DNA of 12,275 nt from Clostridiales bacterium UBA4653. Lineage in GTDB: Bacteria; Bacillota; Clostridia; Oscillospirales; CAG-272. The position numbers were made by a program, and so were the translations under genes. Each line of letters begins with the position of its first letter. Position 1 is the stretch's first letter. The stretch lies in contig DHMB01000077.1 of NCBI GenBank assembly GCA_002405565.1, forward strand, positions 8,376-20,650, read 5' to 3'. Positions 1 to 7,440 of the stretch are shown piece by piece. Below the pieces are notes generated by a model. It searched no databases and was not told the DNA's origin. It worked only from the letters and a program-made list of their open reading frames with translations.

Positions 1-610
1 GTTCTTCAATGACATCGGTATCCCCATGACAGGCGGCTACGGTATAACGGAGTGTTCTCCGCTTGTATCCGTAAACGATGAAAGCTCAAACGACTTCCAC
101 ACCGCAGGTCACCGCCTTGCGTGCCTCCAGTGGCGCATAGACGAGCCGAACGAGGAAGGCATAGGCGAGATTGCCGTAAAGGGTGACGTTGTCATGCTCG
201 GTTATTACAAAATGCCCGAGAAAACGGCGGAAGCCATCCGCGACGGCTGGTTCTTCACAGGCGACTACGGCTATATCACGCCGGACGACCAGATCTGCAT
301 AACGGGCAGAAAGAAGAACATAATCGTCCTTTCAAACGGCAAAAACATTTATCCCGAGGAGATTGAAAACCTCATAATGAATATCGACTGCGTCTCCGAG
401 GTTGTCGTCCGCGGACTGAAAAACAGCAAGGGCGACGAGCACGCGCTTGAAGCCGAGGTATACCTGAGCGAGGAAAAAACGGAGAGCGAGGTCAAAGCGC
501 TCATTTCCGAAGCTCTCGCGGAACTGCCGAACTATAAAAAGGTGACAAAAGTCGTAATCCGCAAGGAGCCCTTCCCCAAGACAACGAGCAACAAAATCAT
601 CCGCGGTTGA
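1..610 (+). CDS. AMP-forming acyl-CoA synthetase (long-chain-fatty-acid ligase type), 5' end missing
   Basis: This is the C-terminal 202 residues of an adenylate-forming enzyme; the reading frame is open from base 2, so the gene starts outside the window. Family members activate a carboxylic acid with ATP to an acyl-AMP and then transfer it to CoA. Visible motifs in order are GYGITECSP (the YGxTE adenylation motif), GWFFTGDYGYI (the TGD motif whose Asp contacts the ribose of AMP), TGRKKNIIVLSNGKNIYPEEIE (the hinge and start of the mobile C-terminal domain) and PKTTSNKIIRG with the conserved catalytic-type lysine near the end. The protein stops soon after that lysine, as complete members of the family do, so the 3' end is intact. 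The hinge and GKNIYPEEIE motif match long-chain fatty acyl-CoA ligases best; a carrier-protein ligase cannot be excluded without the N-terminal part. Confidence 0.9.
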   Translation, partial: FFNDIGIPMTGGYGITECSPLVSVNDESSNDFHTAGHRLACLQWRIDEPNEEGIGEIAVKGDVVMLGYYKMPEKTAEAIRDGWFFTGDYGYITPDDQICITGRKKNIIVLSNGKNIYPEEIENLIMNIDCVSEVVVRGLKNSKGDEHALEAEVYLSEEKTESEVKALISEALAELPNYKKVTKVVIRKEPFPKTTSNKIIRG

Positions 611-633
611 TTTTATCGGACATTTCCCGAATA

Positions 634-690
634 CAAAAAAACGCACGCACCCTTCTTTCCGGAAAGGGTGCGTGCTTTTTCTTTATTTTT
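634..690. terminator. Bidirectional Rho-independent terminator
   Basis: A 12-bp perfect stem, GCACGCACCCTT (643-654) with AAGGGTGCGTGC (664-675), is followed on the plus strand by a T-rich run (676-690). It is preceded by a run of seven A (635-641 region), which is a T run on the minus strand. It sits between two convergent transcription units and can stop both the acyl-CoA synthetase transcript and the minus-strand ABC/HMA transcript. Confidence 0.9.
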
Positions 691-751
691 TGAGGGCTCA
701 GACTCAAAAAACGGAGGAAAAATCAAAATAAGGGGAACGGAGAATTCGTCC

Positions 752-1015
752 TTATTTTTTTCTGAATAAACCGAAAAGTCCTGTCTTTTCTGGCGCCGGC
801 TCCGACCTTATTCCTTTCAGGTCGTAGCCCGTCTGCGCAATTACCTTTTTAAGCATTTCTTCATCGGGGGCGGTCTCCGAAATGATGACCGTCTCGCCCT
901 TTGCATGGGACGAAGAAACCTTTTTAACATTAAAATTCTGACGTATACAGTCGTTTATGTGACTTTCGCACATTCCGCACATCATTCCGTCAATTTCAAG
1001 AGTTGTTTTAATCAT
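752..1015 (-). CDS. Heavy-metal-associated (HMA) domain protein, CopZ-like
   Basis: An 87-residue soluble protein with the HMA ferredoxin-like fold signature. The metal motif GMMCGMC gives C13 and C16 (CxxC) in the first loop, after a first beta strand TTLEID. This is the layout of CopZ and Atx1 copper chaperones and of the N-terminal domains of metal P-type ATPases, but here it stands alone. H19 just after the motif is a possible extra ligand. The basic tail ends GLFGLFRKK, an amphipathic end that might touch the membrane. The ATG at 1015 is chosen over a longer GTG-started frame because a good site (GGAAGG) lies just upstream and the stop of the preceding 41-residue gene overlaps it as ATGA. 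It is last in the minus-strand group after the ABC permease. Metal identity (Cu(I), Zn or other) cannot be read from sequence. Confidence 0.85.
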   Translation of the reverse strand: MIKTTLEIDGMMCGMCESHINDCIRQNFNVKKVSSSHAKGETVIISETAPDEEMLKKVIAQTGYDLKGIRSEPAPEKTGLFGLFRKK

Positions 1016-1137
1016 TTTGTTCCTTCCTTTCCCGACGTGCCGCGACCGAAGCCGACACGCCTCATATAATCCTTGACAGCGCAGACAGCCGCCGCAAACG
1101 CCGCAGCTCCCGCCGCCGAAATCAGTTCGCCGCACAT
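1012..1137 (-). CDS. Unrecognised 41-residue small membrane-type peptide, coupled to the HMA gene
   Basis: A short gene starts at ATG 1137 with a strong site (GGAGG, 7 bases before the ATG) and ends in TGA that overlaps the HMA start as ATGA. This is a classic translational coupling and the main reason to believe it is real. The peptide begins MCGELISAAGAAAFAAAVC and continues AVKDYMRRVGFGRG: an Ala/Val-rich helix of about 17 residues (roughly 5-21) with C2 and C19 at its two ends, then a basic tail (K22, R26, R27, R32, K37, K41). It therefore looks like a single-pass or membrane-surface peptide with a cytoplasmic basic C-terminus. I do not recognise the family. Its place between an FtsX permease and an HMA protein recalls the small Cys-containing membrane peptide that accompanies FeoB, but sequence likeness is not evident. 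Confidence 0.6.
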   Translation of the reverse strand: MCGELISAAGAAAFAAAVCAVKDYMRRVGFGRGTSGKEGTK

Positions 1138-1173
1138 AAGAAAGCCTCCTAACTTTGTTTTTTTATATGCCTT

Positions 1174-3453
1174 TTATTCGGCGCCCTTGAGCGCCTCGAC
1201 CATATCTATCTTTTTGTTCTTTTTCGCAACGGCAAAGCTGACCGCAAGCGACATTCCGACCGTCAGGAGAACGGTTATCGCTATGCTGGCAAAGCTCATT
1301 GCCATTTTCATTTCATATTCGCCCGCAAGCGCGCGGAGCAGATAATCGAGCAGTCCCATTCCGCAAGGAATTCCGAGAGCCACCCCTATGACGCTCAGCC
1401 ACAGGTTCTGGCTTATAAGAAGCCTGCCGATTTTCTTATCCTTAAAGCCGACAACCTTCAATGTCGCCATTTCTCTGTAACGCTCCGTATAGCTCATAAT
1501 GCCGAGGTTATAAAGCACGACGATACCGAGCGTAAGCGCTCCGGCAACGAGGATATATATCATCATATCCATCATTTCCGTGAAGCTGTCGAAGGAGTCC
1601 ATTATGTCCTGCTTTGATTCCTTGCTCGCAATCGAAGCGTCAGCCCTGATGTCCGCGCTTCCGTTGTTTGTATATACATACGATACGGAATAATCAACGC
1701 CCAGCTTTTCCGCATATTCGGGGGAAATCGCGATGTTCTTTGACGTGCTCCGCATGATACCGGCAATGCGGATTGTATATTCTTTGTCCGTGCCGTAACG
1801 TTTGACGGTTATCTCGTCGCCCTCGCGGAGCCCGAACTCATCCGCGATTCTCACGCAGACAAAAGCTCCGTCGGACGGCAAATCCATATAATCGTTGTTT
1901 TTATCGGGGAAACGGATCATTCCGTTCTTTGTATTGTAAATATCGAGCGAGAACGCCTCATCGCCGATCTGAATTCCGACAGACGAGCTGTAATCCCCTT
2001 TGTATCGGTCAATGACAGCCTGCGCCTGTTCCTTTGTTGCGTCTTCGGAGATGTCGATTCTCGTTGCGTAATTTATTGCGCCGTTATAATAAATATCTAT
2101 AAACGAATCCATCGTGTCGCGCATACCGAGCGAACCGACTATAAGCACCGTACATCCGATAATTCCTATAAGGCTCATCGCTGTGCGCGATTTATGACGT
2201 ATAACGTCTCTCATGTTCCAGCGCGTTCCGAAGGAACGGCGGTGGAACCACTTTGTTTTTTCTATTGCCAGCGGCTTCATCTTTTTCGGAGAATACGGAC
2301 GGAGCGCGTCGGCTGCCGTGCCGCGGAGCATCTTCTTTACGGAGAGATACCCGATGAGCGTCAGCAAAAGGATTATGCCGATGATAGTCACATAGCAGAA
2401 CCAGGGGAAATACAGCTTCCATTCCGGAAGATCCATATAAGTTCCCATCATTCCGTTCGGATTCATAATCACCCAGGCGATTCCGTAACCGAGCGCAACG
2501 CCTATCGCGGAACCGATAATTCCGATGATGAGCGCATACGAGGTGTAATGGAAGAGGATTCTTCTGTCCTTGAAGCCGAGGGCTTTCAGCGTACCGATCT
2601 GCGTTTTTTCCTTTGCGGCGATGCGGTGCATGGTCGTGACCATCGTAAGCACTGCTATCGCAAGGAACACAACGGGGAGTATCGAGCCCATCGTCTGCCC
2701 TTCCTCCGTCTCGCCGGAGGCGCCGGCATATGACGCTGACTCATCCTTTGTGAGTATCATACTGAGATTTTCGAAAACGCCGTCAATCTTCTCCGTAAAT
2801 TCCTTCTTATCCATATCGGATATGACGTTTATCTGCGGATAAAAAGCGTTTCCGAGCGCCTTTTTATACATTGCGGGGGAGATATACGCAAAGCCGTACG
2901 TTGAAAAATCTGGCATAAGCTGTTTCTCTCCGCGGACGCATATCATATGCTCGCCGGATTTTATCAGCCCGCGGACGGTTCCCTTTATTTCAAGCCCCTT
3001 ATAGACGAACGTAAGCGCGTCGCCTGCGGAAATTCCGTTTTCGGCGGCAAATCTGTCCGAAAGCCAGATACCGTCCTCGCTCGCTCTGTCATATTTTTCG
3101 CCGCTTACAAGATACATTCCCGAAACGGCTTCGTTTTCCGTGACAGTCAGCGCAAGGCTCGTCTTTTCGTATTCCTTGATACCGACCGCAACCGAAATAT
3201 ATCTCGACGCCGCCTCTATTCCGTCAACATTTTCAACCTTTTCGACGTCCTCTGCGGAAAATCCCTTTTCGGATACAATCCGATAGTCGGCATAGCCCGT
3301 AGCGTCGAAGAAGCTGTCCGTGTTTCCCTTTATGCTGACCCACTCCATATTGAAGCCGACAAAAATACCGACTCCGAGGGCGATCATTATTATCATTGAG
3401 ATAAACTGGGCGCGATAAAGCCCCATCGTTCTCCAGAGTTTTCTGAAAAGCAC
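1174..3453 (-). CDS. ABC transporter permease with two FtsX/MacB domains
   Basis: A 759-residue integral membrane protein. TM1 lies at about residues 16-36, followed by a periplasm-like outer domain of about 220 residues. A first FtsX core with three TM segments spans about 257-373 and carries the cytoplasmic motif KEKTQIGTLKALGFKDRRI. TM5 is at about 425-443, then a second outer domain, then a second FtsX core at the C-terminus with REMATLKVVGFKDKKI. The fused eight-TM layout is common in Firmicutes exporters or mechanotransmission complexes acting on lipoproteins, peptides or antibiotics. The start is placed at GTG 3453, since GGAGGG lies 7 bases upstream and overlaps the ATPase stop; the frame is open further 5' but that part overlaps the ATPase gene and reads as non-natural sequence. 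It pairs with the upstream ATPase. The substrate is unknown. Confidence 0.88.
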   Translation of the reverse strand: MLFRKLWRTMGLYRAQFISMIIMIALGVGIFVGFNMEWVSIKGNTDSFFDATGYADYRIVSEKGFSAEDVEKVENVDGIEAASRYISVAVGIKEYEKTSLALTVTENEAVSGMYLVSGEKYDRASEDGIWLSDRFAAENGISAGDALTFVYKGLEIKGTVRGLIKSGEHMICVRGEKQLMPDFSTYGFAYISPAMYKKALGNAFYPQINVISDMDKKEFTEKIDGVFENLSMILTKDESASYAGASGETEEGQTMGSILPVVFLAIAVLTMVTTMHRIAAKEKTQIGTLKALGFKDRRILFHYTSYALIIGIIGSAIGVALGYGIAWVIMNPNGMMGTYMDLPEWKLYFPWFCYVTIIGIILLLTLIGYLSVKKMLRGTAADALRPYSPKKMKPLAIEKTKWFHRRSFGTRWNMRDVIRHKSRTAMSLIGIIGCTVLIVGSLGMRDTMDSFIDIYYNGAINYATRIDISEDATKEQAQAVIDRYKGDYSSSVGIQIGDEAFSLDIYNTKNGMIRFPDKNNDYMDLPSDGAFVCVRIADEFGLREGDEITVKRYGTDKEYTIRIAGIMRSTSKNIAISPEYAEKLGVDYSVSYVYTNNGSADIRADASIASKESKQDIMDSFDSFTEMMDMMIYILVAGALTLGIVVLYNLGIMSYTERYREMATLKVVGFKDKKIGRLLISQNLWLSVIGVALGIPCGMGLLDYLLRALAGEYEMKMAMSFASIAITVLLTVGMSLAVSFAVAKKNKKIDMVEALKGAE

Positions 3454-3466
3454 GGCAAAGCCCTCC

Positions 3467-4168
3467 TCACCAGTCGATATCGTCTGCCGAGGCGGGATTT
3501 TTCTGCTCCTCCTGAGAGACGATCTTTCCGTTTTTGACCCTGATGACGGTGTCCGCCATTCTGGCAATGTTCTGGTTGTGAGTTACTATGACTATCGTCT
3601 TTCCGTAGCTCCTTGCCATTTTCAGAAGCAACTTGAGCACCATGACTCCCGTTTCGGAGTCAAGCGCGCCCGTCGGCTCGTCGCAAAGGAGGATCTTCGG
3701 GTTCTTCGCCAGCGCTCTGGCAATCGAAACCCGTTGCTGTTCGCCGCCGGAAAGCTCCGCCGGGAAATTGCGGAGATGATCCGAAAGTCCGACCTCTTCG
3801 AGCATTTTCGTTGCGGAAAGAGCGTCCTTTGAGATTTCCTTCACAAGCGAAACGTTCTCGTGAACGGTAAGCGTCGGGACGAGGTTGTAAAACTGGAACA
3901 CAAAGCCGACTTTCTCCGCTCTGTACTCCGCAAGCTCGTCTCCGGAAAGAGTTGAAATATCCCTTCCCTGCACATAAATCTTTCCGCTCGTCGGACTGTC
4001 AAGCCCGCCGAGAAGGTTCAGAAGCGTGCTCTTTCCCGCGCCGCTGGGCCCGAGAATAACAACGAACTTTCCCTCTTCAAGCGACATATTTACGCCGTCG
4101 AGGGCTTTCAGCTCGTGGTCGCCGCTTTTGTAAACACGGCTGACATTTTTGAATTCAACTATCGCCAT
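3467..4168 (-). CDS. ABC transporter ATP-binding protein (MacB/LolD type)
   Basis: A 233-residue cytoplasmic ATPase of the family that powers FtsX-type permeases. It carries all motifs: Walker A GPSGAGKST at about 36-44, Q-loop near VFQFYNLVPTL, the ABC signature LSGGEQQRVSIARAL, Walker B ILLCDEPTGALD with the catalytic Glu, and the H-loop IVIVTHN. DEPTGALD and the YNLVPTLTVHENV region are typical of the MacB/LolD subfamily. The ATG at 4168 (AGAGG, 8 bases upstream) is preferred to an in-frame ATG 33 bases earlier that lacks homology-like sequence. The gene is first in the minus-strand group with the FtsX permease, the 41-residue peptide and the HMA protein. A TTAGC-N4-GCTAA palindrome lies 60-85 bases upstream, suggesting metal-responsive control. 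Confidence 0.93.
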   Translation of the reverse strand: MAIVEFKNVSRVYKSGDHELKALDGVNMSLEEGKFVVILGPSGAGKSTLLNLLGGLDSPTSGKIYVQGRDISTLSGDELAEYRAEKVGFVFQFYNLVPTLTVHENVSLVKEISKDALSATKMLEEVGLSDHLRNFPAELSGGEQQRVSIARALAKNPKILLCDEPTGALDSETGVMVLKLLLKMARSYGKTIVIVTHNQNIARMADTVIRVKNGKIVSQEEQKNPASADDIDW

Positions 4169-4227
4169 TAAAAATACCTCTGTCGTTTTTTCTTCCGGCA
4201 CTGCGATAACCGTGTCGGGCTCCGTCG

Positions 4228-4253
4228 GACGAGTTAGCGTTGGCTAACTCGTC
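4228..4253. promoter_or_regulatory. Inverted repeat with TTAGC-N4-GCTAA core upstream of the ABC group (site A)
   Basis: Perfect 11-bp arms GACGAGTTAGC and GCTAACTCGTC surround GTTG. The 14-bp core (4234-4247) is the same as at the three feo sites, which points to a shared repressor. The long arms could also form an RNA hairpin in the minus-strand transcript, but no T run follows. I see no convincing -35/-10 pair beside it, so the exact promoter it would control is unclear. Confidence 0.6.
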
Positions 4254-4264
4254 GGGAAATTTCA

Positions 4265-4292
4265 CGGGAGACGGGCGTCTGCCTGTCTCCCG
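4265..4292 (-). terminator. GC-rich hairpin after the FeoB-associated gene, possible weak terminator
   Basis: Perfect 8-bp arms CGGGAGAC and GTCTCCCG enclose 12 bases, directly after the last feo gene on the minus strand. What follows in that direction is TGAAATTT, not a full T run, so it may be a weak or partial terminator or a transcript-end stabiliser. Partial read-through into the ABC group is therefore possible. Confidence 0.4.
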
Positions 4293-4298
4293 CAGAAA

Positions 4299-4484
4299 TC
4301 ATTTGTCTTTTTTGACGTTGTTGTGGCAGGAGCCTGCCATAGCGCAATGGGCACAGTTACATCCACAGGACGATTTGCCCTTTTTCTTATCTTTGACGAG
4401 TCCGATTATTATCGCCGCAACTATAAGTATAAGTACGGCACATATAATTATCGTTCCGATATTATCGGCAATCCACGCAAACAT
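4299..4484 (-). CDS. FeoB-associated Cys-rich membrane protein
   Basis: A 61-residue peptide with one N-terminal TM helix (about residues 9-29, IGTIIICAVLILIVAAIIIG), a lysine-rich stretch (KDKKKGK), then a cysteine cluster SSCGCNCAHCAMAGSC with five Cys plus His residues. This matches the small FeoB-associated Cys-rich membrane proteins found directly after feoB in many Firmicutes; those are thought to assist ferrous iron uptake, perhaps as a gate or chaperone like FeoC, though the role is not settled. The topology (basic residues after the helix) puts the Cys cluster in the cytoplasm. GGAG lies 9 bases before the ATG, and the gene begins 30 bases after the feoB stop, so it is in the feo operon. 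Confidence 0.9.
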   Translation of the reverse strand: MFAWIADNIGTIIICAVLILIVAAIIIGLVKDKKKGKSSCGCNCAHCAMAGSCHNNVKKDK

Positions 4485-4514
4485 AAAACACAGCTCCTTT
4501 CACATAAGTGTTTT

Positions 4515-7064
4515 TTATTTTGCAGAAACCTTAACTTTTTCTGTGAGCTTTGTAGCTTCCTTGTAAGGACGGACAAGCATGTAAACGATGAGTCCGAGCA
4601 ATGCAAACGCTGCAACAAGGCCTACGATGTTGACAACTGTCGTGCCGACGTCGCCGGAAACAACGAGGTTGCCTGTGATAAGGTTACCGAACTGGTTGAT
4701 CATAAGTGCGATAACATAAGCAAATCCGCACTGATATCCGATTGCAAACCAAGTCCACTTTGCGCTGTTCATTTCACGCTTGATTGCGCCGATAGCCGCG
4801 AAGCAAGGAGCGCAAAGGAGGTTGAATACGAGGAAGGAATAACCTGTGATACCGGAGAACGTCTCTGCGAGCGTTGCCCATACGTTGCCCGAAGCACCAT
4901 AGAGGATACCCATTGTACCAACGATGTTTTCCTTAGCGACAAGACCTGTGATGGATGCAACCGTTGCCTGCCATGTTCCCCAGCCGAGAGGCTTGAAGAT
5001 CCAGCAGATCGCTCCGCCAACAGCAGCAAGGATTGATTTGTCAAGTTCATCCTCAGCGAGCATACGGAATGTTCCTTCAACAACGCCGAAGTAAGATGTG
5101 AACCATACAAAGATTGTTGAAAGAAGGATGACCGTTCCCGCCTTCTTTATGAACGACCAGCCGCGCTCCCACATTGAACGGAGAACGTTGCCGACTGTCG
5201 GAAGGTGGTATGCGGGAAGCTCCATAACGAACGGAGCGGGGTCGCCTGCAAACATCTTTGTCTTCTTAAGCATAATACCGGAAATGATTATTGCAGCCAT
5301 ACCGATGAAGTATGCGCTTGTTGCAACGAGAGCAGAACCGCCGAAGAGCGCGCCTGCAATCATTCCGATGAACGGAACCTTTGCTCCGCAGGGGATGAAG
5401 GTTGTCGTCATTATTGTCATACGGCGGTCACGTTCGTTTTCAATCGTACGCGATGCCATAATTCCGGGGATACCGCAACCCGTACCGATGAGCATCGGGA
5501 TGAAGGATTTACCGGAAAGTCCGAATTTACGGAAGATACGGTCAAGCACGAATGCGATACGTGCCATGTAACCGCACGCTTCAAGGAATGCAAGAAGCAG
5601 GAAGAGGACGAGCATCTGAGGAACAAATCCGAGAACCGCGCCGACGCCGGCAACGATACCGTCAAGAACAAGTCCGGAGAGCCATTCGGGAGCGTTTGCA
5701 GCCTCAAGTCCGTCTCCTATGAGAACGGGAATACCGGGAACCCATACGCCGAAGTCAGCGGGATCGGGTTCTGCGAATTCCGCATTTTCACCCGAGAAAT
5801 ACTCAACGGCTTCAAGGTAAGTCATGCCGATTGTGCCGGCTTCTTCAGCCTTCGTGAGATTTTCGGGGATTTTGTCGTAGTAAACTGTCATTTCCGTCTG
5901 TTCGAGAGTTTCCTCATCTTCAACGATAACAGTTCCCTTGTTTTCGCCATCTGCGGGTTTGAAGTTCTTGAGAGCTTCAAGAACAGCCGCAGCGTCAAAG
6001 TCTTCAGCTTCAGTATCAACTTCGACAAACGCGTTTACAGCGTTGAGAGCGTCCGAATATGTGTCTGACGCTTCGCCGTAAGCCTTCGAGCCTATGCCGA
6101 GGAGGTGCCAGCCGTCACCGAACACACCGTCGTTCATCCAGTCGGTTGCGAAAGAACCGACAGTAACCATCGAGAGATAGTAAACAATGAACATGATAGC
6201 CGCGAATATCGGAAGTCCGAGCCAGCGGTTTGTGACGACCTTATCGATCTTGTCGGAGGTTGTCAGATGACCTGCGCTCTTTTTCTTATAGCACGATTTG
6301 ATTATCGAGCCTATGTAAATATATCTTTCGTTTGTGATGATCGATTCAGCGTCGTCATCCATTTCCTTTTCGGCAGCGGCGATATCGTTTTCGATATGAG
6401 CCATTGTCTCGGGAGCGATATTGAGAGTCGAAAGAACCTTGTCGTCTCTCTCAAATATCTTTATCGCATACCATCTCTGCTGTTCTTCCGGAAGGTTATG
6501 AACAGCAGCCTCTTCGATATGAGCGATGGCATGCTCAACACAACCGGAGAAGGTGTGCATCGGAACGGTCTTTGCGTTCTTTGCCGCGTCGATCGCCGCT
6601 TCAGCCGCTTCCATAATGCCCGTGCCCTTCAGAGCGGAGATCTCAACGATCTTGCATCCGAGCTGACGTGAAAGCTCTGCGGTGTTGATCTTGTCGCCGT
6701 TCTTTTTGACAACGTCCATCATGTTTATGGCGATGACGACAGGTATTCCAAGCTCTGTGAGCTGTGTTGTAAGGTAAAGGTTTCTTTCAAGGTTTGTGCC
6801 GTCGACGATGTTGAGAATAGCGTCGGGGCGCTCGCCTATAAGATAGTTTCTCGCAACAACCTCTTCGAGGGTGTAGGGAGAAAGCGAATAAATACCGGGA
6901 AGGTCTGTGATGATGACGCCGTCATGCTTTTTCAGCTTACCTTCCTTTTTCTCAACCGTAACGCCCGGCCAGTTACCTACGAACTGGTTGGATCCGGTGA
7001 GAGCGTTGAAAAGCGTTGTTTTACCGCTGTTCGGGTTGCCCGCAAGGGCAATTCTTAAACTCAT
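4515..7064 (-). CDS. feoB: Ferrous iron transport protein B
   Basis: An 849-residue FeoB. The N-terminal G domain shows GNPNSGKT (9-16, G1), GNWPGVT (30-36, G2/switch I), DLPG (54-57, G3), NMMD (114-117, G4) and SAL (143-145, G5). It is followed by a helical GDI-like domain and then the membrane channel. The first TM segment is at about 284-302; the first gate motif, with the conserved membrane Cys, is GTGCGIPGIMASRTI (527-541). A second gate region with FNLLCAPCFAAIGAIKREM lies nearer the C-terminus. The protein is longer than usual because an acidic stretch of about 115 residues (about 325-440) sits between TM1 and the PEWLSGLVLDG segment. The GTPase drives Fe(II) uptake across the cytoplasmic membrane. 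GAGAGG precedes the ATG. A TTAGC-N4-GCTAA palindrome lies just upstream, after a terminator-like hairpin. Confidence 0.97.
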   Translation of the reverse strand: MSLRIALAGNPNSGKTTLFNALTGSNQFVGNWPGVTVEKKEGKLKKHDGVIITDLPGIYSLSPYTLEEVVARNYLIGERPDAILNIVDGTNLERNLYLTTQLTELGIPVVIAINMMDVVKKNGDKINTAELSRQLGCKIVEISALKGTGIMEAAEAAIDAAKNAKTVPMHTFSGCVEHAIAHIEEAAVHNLPEEQQRWYAIKIFERDDKVLSTLNIAPETMAHIENDIAAAEKEMDDDAESIITNERYIYIGSIIKSCYKKKSAGHLTTSDKIDKVVTNRWLGLPIFAAIMFIVYYLSMVTVGSFATDWMNDGVFGDGWHLLGIGSKAYGEASDTYSDALNAVNAFVEVDTEAEDFDAAAVLEALKNFKPADGENKGTVIVEDEETLEQTEMTVYYDKIPENLTKAEEAGTIGMTYLEAVEYFSGENAEFAEPDPADFGVWVPGIPVLIGDGLEAANAPEWLSGLVLDGIVAGVGAVLGFVPQMLVLFLLLAFLEACGYMARIAFVLDRIFRKFGLSGKSFIPMLIGTGCGIPGIMASRTIENERDRRMTIMTTTFIPCGAKVPFIGMIAGALFGGSALVATSAYFIGMAAIIISGIMLKKTKMFAGDPAPFVMELPAYHLPTVGNVLRSMWERGWSFIKKAGTVILLSTIFVWFTSYFGVVEGTFRMLAEDELDKSILAAVGGAICWIFKPLGWGTWQATVASITGLVAKENIVGTMGILYGASGNVWATLAETFSGITGYSFLVFNLLCAPCFAAIGAIKREMNSAKWTWFAIGYQCGFAYVIALMINQFGNLITGNLVVSGDVGTTVVNIVGLVAAFALLGLIVYMLVRPYKEATKLTEKVKVSAK

Positions 7065-7089
7065 GATCCAAAAATCCTCTCTTTCTTTC

Positions 7090-7105
7090 GTTAGCTAAAG
7101 CTAAC
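7090..7105. promoter_or_regulatory. TTAGC-N4-GCTAA palindrome before feoB (site B)
   Basis: GTTAGCT-AA-AGCTAAC, a perfect 7-bp inverted repeat with core at 7091-7104, lies 26 bases upstream of the feoB start in the feoA-feoB gap. It matches the other three sites. Together with the hairpin just upstream, it suggests that feoB can be controlled separately from the feoA genes. Confidence 0.65.
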
Positions 7106-7116
7106 ATAAAGTCTTG

Positions 7117-7138
7117 AAAAACAGGGGTTCGATCCCCT
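7117..7138 (-). terminator. Small terminator-like hairpin between the second feoA and feoB
   Basis: On the minus strand a 5-bp stem AGGGG/CCCCT with a 6-base loop is followed, after one G, by five T (7121-7117). The stem is short, so termination would be partial. It could lower feoB expression relative to feoA, or end a feoA-only transcript. Confidence 0.45.
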
Positions 7139-7146
7139 CAAAAGGT

Positions 7147-7368
7147 TTATTCAACCTCGATCATTTCCGCGTCGGCCTTTCTAAGGGAAAGCTCGTAATC
7201 GCGTACCTTGACCTCAATCGGGTCACCGAGAGGTGCAACCTTGCGAACGTAAATCTCGACGCCTTTTGTAATGCCCATGTCCATTATACGGCGTTTGATA
7301 GCGCCTTCGCCATGGAGCTTCACAACCTTGACGGTATCTCCGATTTTTGCGTCTCTCAGAGTTTTCAT
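7147..7368 (-). CDS. feoA: FeoA domain protein, second copy
   Basis: A 73-residue SH3-like FeoA protein. Family hallmarks are LRDAKIGDTVKVVKLHGEG at the start, then IKRRIMDMGITKGVEIYV (the family's RRLxxMGxxxGxxV motif) and a closing strand DPIEVKVRDYELSLRKADAEMIEV. FeoA is a cytoplasmic accessory that binds FeoB and is needed for Fe(II) uptake. GGAGG lies 10 bases before the ATG at 7368. It is the second of two feoA genes, separated by 72 bases from the first, and keeps the canonical motif better than the first copy. Confidence 0.95.
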   Translation of the reverse strand: MKTLRDAKIGDTVKVVKLHGEGAIKRRIMDMGITKGVEIYVRKVAPLGDPIEVKVRDYELSLRKADAEMIEVE

Positions 7369-7440
7369 CAGCCCATATCCTCCTTCATTCAGATTTACTG
7401 ATTTTGTTTCCTTAAATATGTATAGACGCTGACCGCGCCG

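Noticed and set aside
725..758. Inverted repeat AAAATAAGG / CCTTATTTT at the end of the HMA gene
   Set aside because: 9-bp A/T-rich arms with a 16-base gap, partly inside the coding end; it might form a weak plus-strand terminator, but the strong hairpin at 643-675 already explains termination.
1016..1135. Upstream GTG extension of the HMA gene by 40 residues
   Set aside because: The extension has no HMA features and overlaps the better supported 41-residue gene; the ATG at 1015 has its own ribosome site and ATGA coupling.
3454..3567. Longer start for the FtsX permease overlapping the ATPase gene
   Set aside because: The added residues are Arg/Ser-rich and lie in the coding sequence of the ATPase; GGAGGG seven bases before GTG 3453 and the TM1 position favour the short form.
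7122..7139. A tRNA T-arm look-alike (GGGGTTCGATCCCC) between feoA and feoB
   Set aside because: No acceptor, D or anticodon arms can be drawn around it on either strand; on the minus strand it reads as a short hairpin with a T run, so a terminator is the simpler reading. No integrase or att-like duplication is nearby.
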